Shown piece after piece: positions 53,362-63,536 of a stretch of DNA of 64,000 nucleotides (positions within the stretch are counted from its first letter, which is position 1; every line of letters begins with the position of its first letter). The translations under genes and the position numbers were made by a program. Under the pieces are notes generated by a model that searched no databases, was not told the DNA's origin, and was given only the letters and a program-made list of their open reading frames with translations. This DNA is from Branchiostoma floridae. Taxonomy: Eukaryota; Chordata; Leptocardii; Amphioxiformes; Branchiostomatidae. Location of the stretch: positions 3,591,657 to 3,655,656 of the forward strand of contig NC_049997.1 of assembly GCF_000003815.2 (NCBI RefSeq), in the 5' to 3' direction.

Positions 53362-54720
53362 ATGTCCAGACACCAGGAGTTCATCTGTGGCCTCTCGCAC
53401 GAGGTAACCATAGCAGTCCTCCCCAGACTGAACATGGAGGAACTGATGTTTGAACTCAACAGAAGGATTCAAAACCTGGATAAAGATAACAGCATCAAGG
53501 ACAGGCTGGTCAGTATCCTTAGGGACGTGATGTTGGAGGAATACTGTCAGTGGGAAAGTTCTCCAGATGAAACAACCATACCTGTGCAAGACCAGGAAAC
53601 GGGTGCCATGCAAGAGAATGTTCTGACTGTGTACGCTGAAACAATTTTATCAGAGACGTCAAGTCCTGACACCTCACAGCAGAGATCTGGGCTGGACAAT
53701 GTAATCAAGAAGGAACGCGATGCAAGCAGTGACTTGCTCGTGCCCCAGTTTGATACAGAGCAGGTGCAGCTGACTGCTCCACAACAAGATCATCCTTGCA
53801 ATGTTCCCGGTCCACTGACAGGTTTACCAAAGATTCCTTCATGCGAAGCCCCCTTGACACAAATGAATACCATAACAAACTCTTGCATTAAAGAAGAAGA
53901 TGTTGCTATGCCGACTGAGGATGAAGCAGTTATAGCTTGTCATGATGAGCTCAACATCCACACTCCTATATCCAGTACTCAGGAGCCCGATACACTTAAT
54001 CTGATGAAAACTTCTACTTGTTCCAGGACAAATAACCACATGGAAAGTGATACACCTAGGGCTTCTTGTCAACTGCCTCCCGACCACGGTGGCACACATA
54101 TAAAGATGAATTGCCAGGTGTCCCAGGATGATCAGAACAGTAGTATGGTAACACCTTTGGCTTTGTGTCAACCGACTCCAGACCAGGATTGTGCGAACAA
54201 GGCGTCTCTTCGTCCTGACGGTTCCAATCGCTACGTGTGCAAATTAAAATCATCGTCTGTAAACAGCTCCTCCAAGCACAGAAAATGTCAAAAAGGAGAA
54301 AGGCCTTTCATTTGTGGTGAATGTGGTTACAGGGCACGCCTAAAGTATCGTCTTGTTGAACACATGAGAACACACACTGGCGAGAAACCTTTCAAGTGTA
54401 ATCACTGCAACTACAAGACGTCATTAAAAAGAACTTTAGACGAGCATATGAAAAGACACACGGACACAGAACCCTACAGCTGTGAAATCTGTGGCTACCA
54501 GACCTACCGAAAGCCAGTCATTGAGACACACTTGAAGTGCCACTCTGGTGTGAAACCCTACAAATGTGAGGAATGCGACTTTAGGACAGCTCACAGTACT
54601 GCTCTTACTAGGCACAGAAGGTGTCACACCGGTGAGAGACCCTACAGTTGTCAAGAGTGTGACTACAAGGCAAGAGTCAAGTGCAACCTCCTCAAGCATA
54701 TGAAAAGGAAACACCTGTGA
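53362..54720 (+). CDS. ZNF-9: C2H2 protein, five fingers
   Basis: 452 residues. N-terminal domain 1-60 (MSRHQEFICGLSHEVTIAV, RIQNLDKDNSIKDR), with the QLE-KSEVS segment deleted after EEYCQWE. Linker with VIKKERD and IKEEDV; the third motif is HIKMNCQ, losing the Glu. First finger degenerate ([18 protein letters not shown]). Five intact fingers: [40 protein letters not shown]. Finger 3 has an unusual ETHLKCH spacing identical to relatives. Start is the ATG after TTCCTTCAG. Intact; sister to ZNF-6 (shared VPQFDTEQ and PLTG blocks). Confidence 0.87.
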   Translation: MSRHQEFICGLSHEVTIAVLPRLNMEELMFELNRRIQNLDKDNSIKDRLVSILRDVMLEEYCQWESSPDETTIPVQDQETGAMQENVLTVYAETILSETSSPDTSQQRSGLDNVIKKERDASSDLLVPQFDTEQVQLTAPQQDHPCNVPGPLTGLPKIPSCEAPLTQMNTITNSCIKEEDVAMPTEDEAVIACHDELNIHTPISSTQEPDTLNLMKTSTCSRTNNHMESDTPRASCQLPPDHGGTHIKMNCQVSQDDQNSSMVTPLALCQPTPDQDCANKASLRPDGSNRYVCKLKSSSVNSSSKHRKCQKGERPFICGECGYRARLKYRLVEHMRTHTGEKPFKCNHCNYKTSLKRTLDEHMKRHTDTEPYSCEICGYQTYRKPVIETHLKCHSGVKPYKCEECDFRTAHSTALTRHRRCHTGERPYSCQECDYKARVKCNLLKHMKRKHL

Positions 54721-55201
54721 AACTACTGTATGTGAACAGCCAGTCATATGTGTTTATTTAGGTCTGATATCTCCTTTTTTGCTGCATAGAAAGCAGATAT
54801 AAAGCGTGATAAACATTTCTTGTAGCAACCATTTATCAGTTTGTTAATCTTATTTACTTAAGGTTATACAGTTATCTTTTTTGCTTATTTTTGTTTTCTT
54901 TGGCGAGAGTTGACCAGCTTAGTAAGATTGCACTTGTCTAAAGTAAGGTCTTTTCAAATGATAATTTGACAATTTCTCATGATTCAAGCATTTGTAGTTG
55001 CTGGGCTAGAGTAGTTTAATAGCTTGTATTGTAAGTCCAATTCCAATGATAAAGTACAAAATTTTTGTCTCTGTATGTAACGTTACTTACAGAAAGGTAA
55101 AAAAGACAAAACATGTAAACAAATATGGCATGTATTCTTGTATACATTTCTAGTTATGCTAAATATGTTGTGTCTTTGTGTCTCTGCACTTACCAACATC
55201 A

Positions 55202-55207
55202 AATAAA
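55202..55207 (+). terminator. Probable polyadenylation signal of ZNF-9
   Basis: AATAAA in CAACATCAAATAAAGTTGAAC, 482 bases after the stop codon, conserved with ZNF-8. Confidence 0.55.
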
Positions 55208-55445
55208 GTTGAACACCTACTCCTTTGTGAATATATTGTGAAGAATCAAGCTAAAATGTATTTCCCTGTAAAAGTTGGTCTATGTAAGTCAGTCGGGGTT
55301 GCCTGGCCATATGTCTATCAGTGAAATCGCTTGCTAAATTTTAGCTCGTCTTCGTTCCAGAAGCAGCGCCCAGCAAATTTTATCCTATGCTCGCTGATGC
55401 TTCACTGTTGATATAGATGGAATATTGCCGAACAAGTTCATTTTG

Positions 55446-55985
55446 GGTGCTCCAAAAGCATCATAGGTGCACCACATAGGCCACAGTAAGTAAATTGTAT
55501 GGATGACGTCCTCTGCAGACTGCAAATTAACAAGATTGGTAAAAAAAACAAGATGGCTAATTTTTAGAATCATTTTTAGAATAGACACCATAAATGTTGT
55601 ACATGTAACAAGAATTACAGTAACAAAATATGGCATCACAACCAACAAGGCAATCATTCCTGTATTTAAGAAGTGCACTAGCATCAAGTCAAAGTGACTC
55701 GAGTGTGGTAGACTGGTATCACTAACCAAGGACCGCCTTGTACTAACCATGTTGGCAACCACACTCAAGCATGGTTTCCATATCGGTGCCACTCTTAAGC
55801 TATCCAACAATTCTAACTTCGGCAAATACAGTCAAGCCTACAGAGTCTGTAGTGTCAATTCTGCATACAATTTGCACCACAACCTATTTACCAACTTTGG
55901 TCTATCTGACCATCCCTTAAAGAAAAAAAAATTCTTTTTTTTTTTCTGCAATTAGGCGAAAATTAATGAGCGCTAGGATACCATC
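55446..55985. other. Unassigned insertion between ZNF-9 and ZNF-10
   Basis: Up to about 55446 the sequence follows the ZNF-8 3' flank (GATGGAATATTGCCGAACAA). The next 540 bases are absent from paralogous loci. Frames exist on both strands (minus 55385-55825, plus 55749-55955), but no motif is recognised and codon use is not convincing. A poly-A/T run is at 55,920-55,945. Possibly a degraded retroelement. Confidence 0.35.
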
Positions 55986-56071
55986 CATAAAATTTAATTG
56001 CTGTGGCCTTAAGTAGAAATAAAAAGATTTACCTAATCACTTCAGCCTTTACAACACTATAATGAGATCAC

Positions 56072-56225
56072 TTGGGTAATCAGTGTGCATAACCCTTGGT
56101 GACCTTTAACCTCAGAACTATTTTTGTGTCAGCCATATTTGTCCGAATTCCAAGTCGTCTGGACTTCAAAGGAAGAAATCCCTTTCGTCTTTCCTCAACC
56201 TGTAAGGGTATACATCAGGTGAGCT
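56072..56225 (+). promoter_or_regulatory. Promoter/exon-1 module of ZNF-10
   Basis: TTGGGTAATCAGTGTGCAT, CCCTTGGTGACCTTTAACCT (DR1 with one change), TGTCAGCCATATTTGTCCG and a donor ATCAG|GTGAGC at 56218/56219 in place of GTAGGA. GTGGGGAGGGGGGC is at about 56,335. Intron 532 bp. Confidence 0.62.
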
Positions 56226-56752
56226 AATGAACCTTATTAAGCTAAAATAAAAACAAAAAGAGTTTTTAAAAAATCCAGTAGTTTTGGGAATTATAGCTCG
56301 AGTAAATGAAGTCTGTTTGTGGGCGTTGATCGATGTGGGGAGGGGGGCATCCTAATACAGAACAGAACTCGCAGTTGTCCTCATCGCGTAAATCTTACTG
56401 TGTTAACCTAACATATATACCATTGCTGACATTTTCTGAGATTAACGGCTGCATTGATAAAATTATTTTTCCTGTTAGATGTGTACTACCGGGTATCCCA
56501 GGATTGGCTTTGTTTACATTCCATTGGATCATTATATATAAGCCTCCTCATTCTTTCTTTTCCTGGATCATTATCTCAATGTTTGCAATAAATCAGGTGA
56601 GGTACATCATCATATAAACGTTGAATTTGAACCTGGTTGGCAGAAGAATAGCATCGCCCACCACGACAATTAAGGTATTTGATTGTATTTTGTTGAGTAT
56701 GTACATGTATATCTAATAACACATATCTTCCTTATCAATGATGTTCCTCAGC

Positions 56753-57868
56753 ATGTCCAGACAAAAGGAACTAATATGTTGTGGCCTCTCACGCGAGGTG
56801 ACCATAGCAGTCCTCCCCAGACTAAACATGGAAGAGCTGATGTTTGAACTCAACAGAAGGATTCAAAACCTGGACAAAGAGAACAGCATCAAGGACAGGC
56901 TGGTCAGTATCCTTAGGGACGTGATGTTGGAGGAATACCGTCAATTGGAAAGTATGTCAGACTCAGAAGTAAGTTCTCCAGATCAAACAACCATACCCAT
57001 GCAAGGCCAGAAGACAACCATGCAAGAGAACACTACGACTGCAGAGTCTTTAAGTCCTGATGCCTCACAGCAAAGTTTTGGACTGGAATTTGTGATAAAG
57101 AAGGAACGTGATACAAGCAGTGAAATGCTCATGCATACAAAGCCAAATGAGCTCGTGTTGGAAAGCAATAAACCCGGTGAGGAAGAACCTTCGGCTTCTT
57201 GTCATCTGCTTCCTGACAACGGTGACGTACCTTTGGAAATGGAATGCCATGTGTTTGAAGATGATCAAATAAGGCAAATGTCTCAAGCATCAAACCCAGA
57301 TCAAACTGAAGGCAATGCTGATGGCAGAGAGACTGGTTTCATTAACGTCGGACTTGACCAAAGTGGAGAAGAAAGTAATGAGGAAAGTAGTGAAGAAACA
57401 CCATTCACACACAGTTTCTCCAAGCAAAGGAAATGCAACAAACAAGAAAAGCCTTTCATGTGTGGCGAATGTGGTTACAGGGCACGGCATAAGTACCAGC
57501 TTGTTGGACACATGAGAACACACACAGGAGAAAAATCATTCAAGTGTAATCAATGCAGCTATAAGACATCATTTAAAAGGAATCTAGATAAGCATATGAA
57601 TAGACACACAGAAGCAGAGTCTTACAGCTGTGAACTCTGTGTGTACCAAACCTTCCGTAAGTCAGCCTTTGAGGCACACAAGATGGGCCACACTGGTGTG
57701 AAACCCTACAAATGCGAGGAATGTGACTACAGTACAGCGTATAAGAGCGATCTTATTAAACACGGGAGACGTCACACCGGTGAGAGACCCTACAGTTGTC
57801 AAAAGTGTGACTACAAGGCAACCGTCATTTCCAATCTGTTTTCTCATATGAGAAAGAAACACCAGTGA
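56753..57868 (+). CDS. ZNF-10: C2H2 protein with shortened linker
   Basis: 371 residues. N-terminal domain has one inserted Cys (LICCGLSREVTIAV) and is otherwise standard ([15 protein letters not shown]). The linker is about 100 residues shorter than in ZNF-7: it keeps SPDASQQSFG, VIKKERD and a changed PLEMECHVFEDDQ (HIKM replaced by PLEM), and has an acidic repeat (GEESNEESSEE). First-finger remnant HSFSKQRKCNKQ. Five intact fingers: [40 protein letters not shown]. Start is the ATG after TTCCTCAG. Intact frame and promoter. ZNF family identity certain from the N-terminal domain and fingers; target unknown. Confidence 0.86.
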   Translation: MSRQKELICCGLSREVTIAVLPRLNMEELMFELNRRIQNLDKENSIKDRLVSILRDVMLEEYRQLESMSDSEVSSPDQTTIPMQGQKTTMQENTTTAESLSPDASQQSFGLEFVIKKERDTSSEMLMHTKPNELVLESNKPGEEEPSASCHLLPDNGDVPLEMECHVFEDDQIRQMSQASNPDQTEGNADGRETGFINVGLDQSGEESNEESSEETPFTHSFSKQRKCNKQEKPFMCGECGYRARHKYQLVGHMRTHTGEKSFKCNQCSYKTSFKRNLDKHMNRHTEAESYSCELCVYQTFRKSAFEAHKMGHTGVKPYKCEECDYSTAYKSDLIKHGRRHTGERPYSCQKCDYKATVISNLFSHMRKKHQ

Positions 57869-59353
57869 AACTACTTTCAGTTACTAGTACCAGATAGAAA
57901 TAACGTCATGAATTTGTTTGTTAGGAAATAGTTTTTTATGATTTGTTTATCTACCTCCTATAAACCAGATAAAAATGTGCTTGATGTTTCTTCTATTTAT
58001 TCCTTTAAATTATTCATCTATATTTTTGCTTATGTTAGGGTAGATCAGTGCAGTGACTTTACACAAGGTTTAAGAGTTTCCTTGTCAAATGGTTATTAGA
58101 TAATTGCTCACTTTTAAAGCGTGCATAGTTTCTTGGAAATATTGTTTTTTTATTTTTGGCTACGCCTCAAGGGCGAAGGCATTCTTTATCATTGTAGTAT
58201 CAGTAAAGAATTTTTGCACTAATGCATTCCCCCAGAGAATCGCTTCTGAATTCGGCTTTCCCATGGAGGAATTTTGAGGGAATTGGAATGTCTAATTTCA
58301 TTGTGCTTATTTAGGCAATATAAACAGGGTTTTGTTTGTGCATTCAGTTATCCAATGTTATCTATGTATTCATGTAGTGGTGCCATAGTTCTGTCGGTTT
58401 ATTTTGTATTGTAGTCGTCTCTGTTGCTTAGGTTTTTTTTGCGTAGAAAATGTCATAGTCTGTATAGACTGACTGACAGACAGACAGACTGATTGATATG
58501 ATTTCTATTTAGGGCTTGTTTTATTTGTCTTACAATGATTTAGTGCAAAGTTTGTATCTGCATATATGTACACACTGTACTTACAGAGAAGTAAAAATAA
58601 GCACAATAATGTGAACAACACAATAGACGTCATGTATTCTGGTACATGTACTACTTTCCAGTGATATCAAATACTGTGTGTCTGTGTGTATATTTACTTG
58701 CCAACAGCGTTAAAGCTGAAAATCGGTAAATGTTATATATTTCTTTGTCAATACATATTCAAAAGTCTTTACAAGTCCAATAGGAGCTCAGTATTTACTG
58801 CCACAATGACAACTAGATATCACAAACCCATGAAAATGGACAGTACCAGTCTAATGATAAATACTTGAAAAGTACTAATGAAAAGTACAATGGTTAACTG
58901 CACACTTCTGTTGATTGCACAGAATTCCAAAGTCCCGTAGTGATGCGGTCATTCGTTGTTATCCATTTAATCTTAGTAGATATGCACAAATCAACAGAAT
59001 GTTCTCCTGAATCAGCAGTGTTTCCATATCTGTATTTATATAGCCGGTACAACCGCCCTTCGGCGTAACATGACATTAGGTGTTTGCTATTAATGTAGTG
59101 GAAGGGCTTGAAGTGAGAGTTAGTCAGACTGCAAATTGGAAATTCATCAAGTTCCGTGAAAAAATGGTAAAGTTATATTTCGTCTTATAATTGTATCAAT
59201 ACAGTCAGTAAGTTACCATCTGAGTAATAAGGCTATATATCAAAGACTCAGTGCCATTTAAGTTTTTTCTCACTTTTAAATAGCTCTAGGTGGACATTTA
59301 TTTCCTTACCAACACACATTCACTTACTATCGTCTGCCATCACACTAACATAT
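57869..59353. other. ZNF-10/ZNF-11 spacer
   Basis: No gene. 57869-58130 and 58500-58720 parallel other ZNF 3' flanks. 58140-58480 is absent elsewhere and has no recognised feature except T-rich runs and GACTGACAGACAGACAGACTG. 58960-59100 repeats the ATATGCACAAATCAACA(A/G)AATGTTC block also seen at 27176 and 32826. Confidence 0.45.
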
Positions 59354-59463
59354 AGCCTGGAATCCAGTCGTATTTTATCGCCGGAGTCTCTTTTATTCAA
59401 TCCGGATCCGTTCATAGCACAGATAAGACTCGGAAGCTACAATACGGCATGATACAAGGCTAA
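59354..59463. repeat. Short TIR element (TAGCCTGGAATCCAG end)
   Basis: TAGCCTGGAATC at the left and GATACAAGGCTA at the right are inverted with 10 of 12 matches. The end word matches that of the element at 20063-20981 and the gap flank at 13814. About 110 bp, just upstream of the ZNF-11 module. Confidence 0.5.
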
Positions 59464-59481
59464 CTGGCATCGTGATATCAT

Positions 59482-59635
59482 TTGGGTAATCAGAGAGTAT
59501 GACCTTTGGTAACCTTTCACCTGAGCGTCATTTCCGTGTCAGCTATTTGGTCGAACTTCAAGAGGTTTTGACTTCAAAGGAAGACATCCTTTAACGCGCA
59601 TTCCTTTGTACAGTGTGACTATACATCAGGTAGGG
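59482..59635 (+). promoter_or_regulatory. Promoter/exon-1 module of ZNF-11
   Basis: TTGGGTAATCAGAGAGTATGACC, TTTGGTAACCTTTCACCT (DR1-like, one change), GTGTCAGCTATTTGG (GCCAT altered) and a donor ATCAG|GTAGGG at 59629/59630. TGTGGGGAGGGGGGCAC follows at 59,738. The most diverged module, matching the most diverged gene. Confidence 0.6.
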
Positions 59636-60376
59636 TGCCATTGCAAACCTTATTGAGCTAAGACTTCAAAATGCAGCATTATTTGGCAATTATTTGGAAT
59701 AGCTACCTGTATGTTATCGGTGCGGTGGTGCACGCTTTGTGGGGAGGGGGGCACACAACTCCAAAACAACAGCTTTTTGTGCCTTTCGAAAAAGTTCCCT
59801 TTCTTTAATTTACGTTTTCCGAGAATACAAGTAACTTCGTCATTTTTCAGACGAATAAGTCAAGTTCATTTTTCTGACGAATAACTCAAGTTTATTGCTG
59901 AAAGAGGAGTAACGTTACCAGTCCGGTCTCAGTATATACTTCAATACCTCAGTGTCTATATACTGATACATCTCAGCGTCGTAATATAAGCTTGGTTATA
60001 GAAACTGTGACAGCTTATCCCTGGACCTGTAATCTAAACCAAGGACATTATATAGACTATCGATATAATGTCCTGGCATGCCTAATCCTGTAACTGTAAA
60101 CCTGCTGTAACTGTATAGAAGCACCTTGCTACCTGATACTCCAGTACTAGTATTGCATAGATTGAAACAATCAACATGGCTCGCAAATAGTAACTTTGAA
60201 CACAAACCCTCTTAGTCAAAATAACATACTTTGTATATCAGTTCAGGTACATGTTAGGTGCATAAAAACGTCACAGTTCAACCTAGCAAAATAACATTGT
60301 ATTTGACTTTCGCTCTTTGACAATAATGTACATCTCTTAACACGTATTTTGTATATCAATGTTTCCCTAAATTAGG

Positions 60377-61720
60377 ATGTCCAGACAACAGGAGTTCATC
60401 TGTGGCCTCTCGCACGAGGTGACCATAGCAGTCCTCCCCAGATTGAACATGGAGGAGCTGATATTTGAACTCAACAGAAGGATTGGAAACCTGGACCAAG
60501 AGGACAGCATCAAGGACAGGCTGGTCAGTATCCTTAGGGACGTGATGTTGGAGGAATACCGGCAGTTGGAAAGTGGAACAAAAGCAGAAGATGGCTCCTC
60601 AATGCAAACGATTGTGCCGGAACAAAAATTTGAGTCAGCAACCATACAAGACAATGATCTGACCGCTAACGCTGAAGCAGTGTCGACAAAGACACAAGCT
60701 CGACCTGATGCACCAGAGCAAAGTTCTGGACTGGGTACTCCTATGAACAAAGAAAACAATGATACAAGTAGGGGAGTGCCATTGCACACGAATAGTGTCG
60801 ACATTCACACTCTCAGCTGGCAGGTGCTGCATACAAATAACCCAACAAATACTTCTTACCAACCTCCTTCTTTTTGCATAAAGAAGTCTTTGGAAGGAGA
60901 CAAAAGCTGGGAGGAACCACCTCCAGTTGCAGACCACAGTGACGTGCATATTAAGTTGGAATGCCATGTGTCAGAGGACAATCAAATCTCTGAACAGTCT
61001 CAACAGTATAGGCAAATGTCTCAACAGTCCAACCTTGATCATCTTGAATGTTATAATGATGGCAGGCAGTCTGGTTTGTCCCACAGTGATGAAAGACAAA
61101 AAGATGGTGAGGAAATACCATTGGCTACCTGTCAACCGACTCCAGACCAGGATTGTGAGAATGTGGGGTCCGTTCGTCCTGACAATGACTCACAAATCGG
61201 TTCCAAAAGCTACGTGTGTGATGTGTGCAGATTCAAAACCGTGGACGCATCCGATCGCTCCCAGCATAGGCAACGGTACAGAGTAGAGAAACCTTTCATG
61301 TGTGGCGAATGTGGTTATAGGGCATCAGATAAGCACCGGCTTGCCGGACACATGAGAACACACACTGGCGAGAAACCGTTCAAGTGTAATCAATGCGACT
61401 TCAAGACATCATTAAAAAGTGCTCTAACCAGACATATGAAAAGTCATTCGAACACTTACAGCTGTAAAATATGTGATTATCATACCCAACGACAGCTCGA
61501 CTTTAGCACTCATATGAAATGCCATGCTGGTGTGAACGCTCACAAGTGTGATATCTGTAACTACATAACCACATGCAAGACCACTCTTACTAGACACATA
61601 AAGCTTCACTCCGATGAGAGACCCTACAGTTGTCAACTGTGTGATTACAGGGGAAAGGAAAGGAGAAAACTTAATCGACATATGAAACGAGCACACAGTT
61701 CAAGACCAGACAATCCATAG
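60377..61720 (+). CDS. ZNF-11: most diverged C2H2 paralog
   Basis: 447 residues. N-terminal domain 1-62 still nearly standard (MSRQQEFICGLSHEVTIAV, then GNLDQEDSIKDR). The linker is largely unlike its paralogs after that but retains AEAVS, APEQSSGLG, HIKLECHVSEDNQ and PTPDQDCEN. First finger nearly complete (YVCDVCRFKT) but its last His is Tyr (HRQRYRVEK). Five further fingers: [40 protein letters not shown]; one linker is shortened (SHSNTYSC). The C-terminal tail has about nine residues after the last His. Start ATG lies one base after AAATTAG (a weaker acceptor). Intact frame. Confidence 0.85.
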   Translation: MSRQQEFICGLSHEVTIAVLPRLNMEELIFELNRRIGNLDQEDSIKDRLVSILRDVMLEEYRQLESGTKAEDGSSMQTIVPEQKFESATIQDNDLTANAEAVSTKTQARPDAPEQSSGLGTPMNKENNDTSRGVPLHTNSVDIHTLSWQVLHTNNPTNTSYQPPSFCIKKSLEGDKSWEEPPPVADHSDVHIKLECHVSEDNQISEQSQQYRQMSQQSNLDHLECYNDGRQSGLSHSDERQKDGEEIPLATCQPTPDQDCENVGSVRPDNDSQIGSKSYVCDVCRFKTVDASDRSQHRQRYRVEKPFMCGECGYRASDKHRLAGHMRTHTGEKPFKCNQCDFKTSLKSALTRHMKSHSNTYSCKICDYHTQRQLDFSTHMKCHAGVNAHKCDICNYITTCKTTLTRHIKLHSDERPYSCQLCDYRGKERRKLNRHMKRAHSSRPDNP

Positions 61721-62837
61721 TGAAAACCAGCAAAATGGCTAGTTCTATTTGTAAGGGACTTCATTGGTTTGGAAAAATCTTGATATACAATGTATAAAGT
61801 AAAAGAGACGACTTTCAGTAAAAAGGATGGTTTTCTAAAAGCATCAAACACTGAACTTTACTTTGTCAATACTGTGTTTACTGTAGCAAAATGATCGCAA
61901 GAGGCACGTCAGAAACCATACACGCTTTGCGATTTCCAAGCAGCCAGCCCCGACTGATGTCAGGTTCACCAATTGGTAATCTCCAGGTAGATTTACCAGT
62001 GGTATAAGCTCGTATCAAACCTGGCTAAGGAGTACGCCTGGCCAAAGGAAGTCATCATTGATCAGCCACTGGTAGCCTGGAGCACACTCCCAGGCCAGCT
62101 TCACTCCTCTGGAAACTTTTGGTACTATCTCATGCTACAATAGGATCTGCTTGGAGATTAGCCAATCGGGACAGAGACATGAGGCGCAGTGATTACAGCA
62201 TCTAGGCAGCACATAAGGTTAACAAATGAAACACACCAGGTAGGAAAGTTCATATATCAAGATACCTGGCGTTAAGTTAGTCCAGAACAAATGTCTAACA
62301 AATCATATGGAATTTCCTACTTGTACAACATGTGATGGGCAGAGTTTGGGGCGGTAACTCATGTATGGATACATGAGAGAATCTTGCACCAAATTAATTA
62401 GATAACTTGTTCTGTTGTGGTTAAAAATGTGATGTGTCTGCCAGAAGTCATACATGATTTCATCTACCAATGCGTCACCAAAGGACACAATCCATGTATA
62501 AAAGCCTTTTTGGTTGCAAGTTTGTTTTGTTGTTGTTGTTTGTTTTTTGTACAGAAATAAAACATGGAATTGTTGGAAATTTAGTTTCCATCATTGTCAC
62601 ATTTTTGTGTGTTTTTTTTTAATACCTAGGGAGGGTAATAAGCTATGAAACAGATCATTTCTTCTGATCAAGGATTGTTCTGATTAAGAACTTAGCCCAT
62701 ACAATTCGAAAAGGAAGAAAGATCGGTGTGATAGGTTGTTTTGTTTTCTTTTACACAGAGGAGCATTCAAAGTACGTACATAAAGTAGGTTAAAATGTAG
62801 AACTCCAATAGTGTGCCAGCTCTACATACTGATACTA
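61721..62837. other. ZNF-11 3' flank and type-B upstream flank
   Basis: No gene. From about 62,150 the sequence matches 48,840-49,600 and minus 5480-4867 (CAGAACAAATGTCTAAC, GAAACAGATCATTTCTTC, CATACAATTCGAAAAGG). A T-rich GTTGTTGTTGTTTG run is at 62,530. 61,900-62,150 shows no recognised feature. Confidence 0.5.
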
Positions 62838-63017
62838 TTTGGGTAATCGGTGTCTCTGACCCCTGAATTACCTTTGACCCAGATTCGTGTTTTTCTTTTT
62901 CCACTGTCAGCCATTTTTGTTACACATTCTCGGTACACAAACTGGGCTTGCAGGATATCTAAGGAAGAAATAGCCAACCCACGTCCAGTCTGATGGTGTG
63001 GCTGGAACACAGGTAGG
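62838..63017 (+). promoter_or_regulatory. Orphan type-B ZNF promoter/exon-1 module
   Basis: TTGGGTAATCGGTG, CTGAATTACCTTTGACCC, CTGTCAGCCATTTTTG, GGCTTGCAGGATATCT and a donor ACACAG|GTAGGG at 63012/63013. CTGGGGAGGGGGG follows at 63,093. The first-intron sequence goes on to about 63,380, but no ZNF coding exon appears; retroelement sequence starts instead. Confidence 0.6.
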
Positions 63018-63390
63018 GGATAAACGTAGTTTCCTCTGTAGATTTCAAAAATTATGGGCCATTTTTGCTTTGCAAAATTTCGAAGACGCTAAACTGGGGA
63101 GGGGGGTGAACCACTGCAACATCACAGTTTTGTTCTAAGCTCACTCCATGCAGCCTTTTATCTAATGTTACCAATGTTAAATTTCTATTTAGTAGTGCGA
63201 GGTACGATTTTTATTCACAAGTTTTACATGCAGTGATTATAATAAACATACAGTACCTCTAAAAATTATGTGTTGCATGAATGCAAATTTGTCTGATTAG
63301 ATTAGAATAGATGGGGAATCATCATTGACAGAGTAGTAACACACATTTTTCAATCTAATATAGATTCACCTTGAGTATTCACCTTGAGAG
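63018..63390 (+). other. First intron of the orphan ZNF
   Basis: Matches the ZNF-8 intron: G-rich box, CTCACTCCATGCAG, AATGTTAAATTT, GTGATTATAAT. It ends near 63,390 where CAGCCAGTAGCTATAGGTAC, a tail-like word also found beside the 5S SINE (52,162-52,195), begins. Confidence 0.5.
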
Positions 63391-63464
63391 ACAGCCAGTA
63401 GCTATAGGTACCCGTTAGAGTAATGAGGCTGTACATAGTTAAACTGCGGGGCTGTAGCATCTGG

Positions 63465-63536
63465 TCTTCCTTCCTTCCTTCCTTCTCTCCTACCTTCCTT
63501 CCTTCCTTCCTTCTTTCGCTCTTTCTTCACTGCAAC
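63465..63536. repeat. Pyrimidine microsatellite (TTCC)n
   Basis: Imperfect CTTCCTTCC run with TCTCTCCTA and TTTCGCTC interruptions. Lies at the 3' end of the retroelement that follows. Confidence 0.8.

Noticed and set aside
55385-55825. 146-codon hydrophobic minus-strand frame
   Set aside because: No family recognised, an overlapping frame on plus looks equally good, and paralogous loci lack the whole segment.
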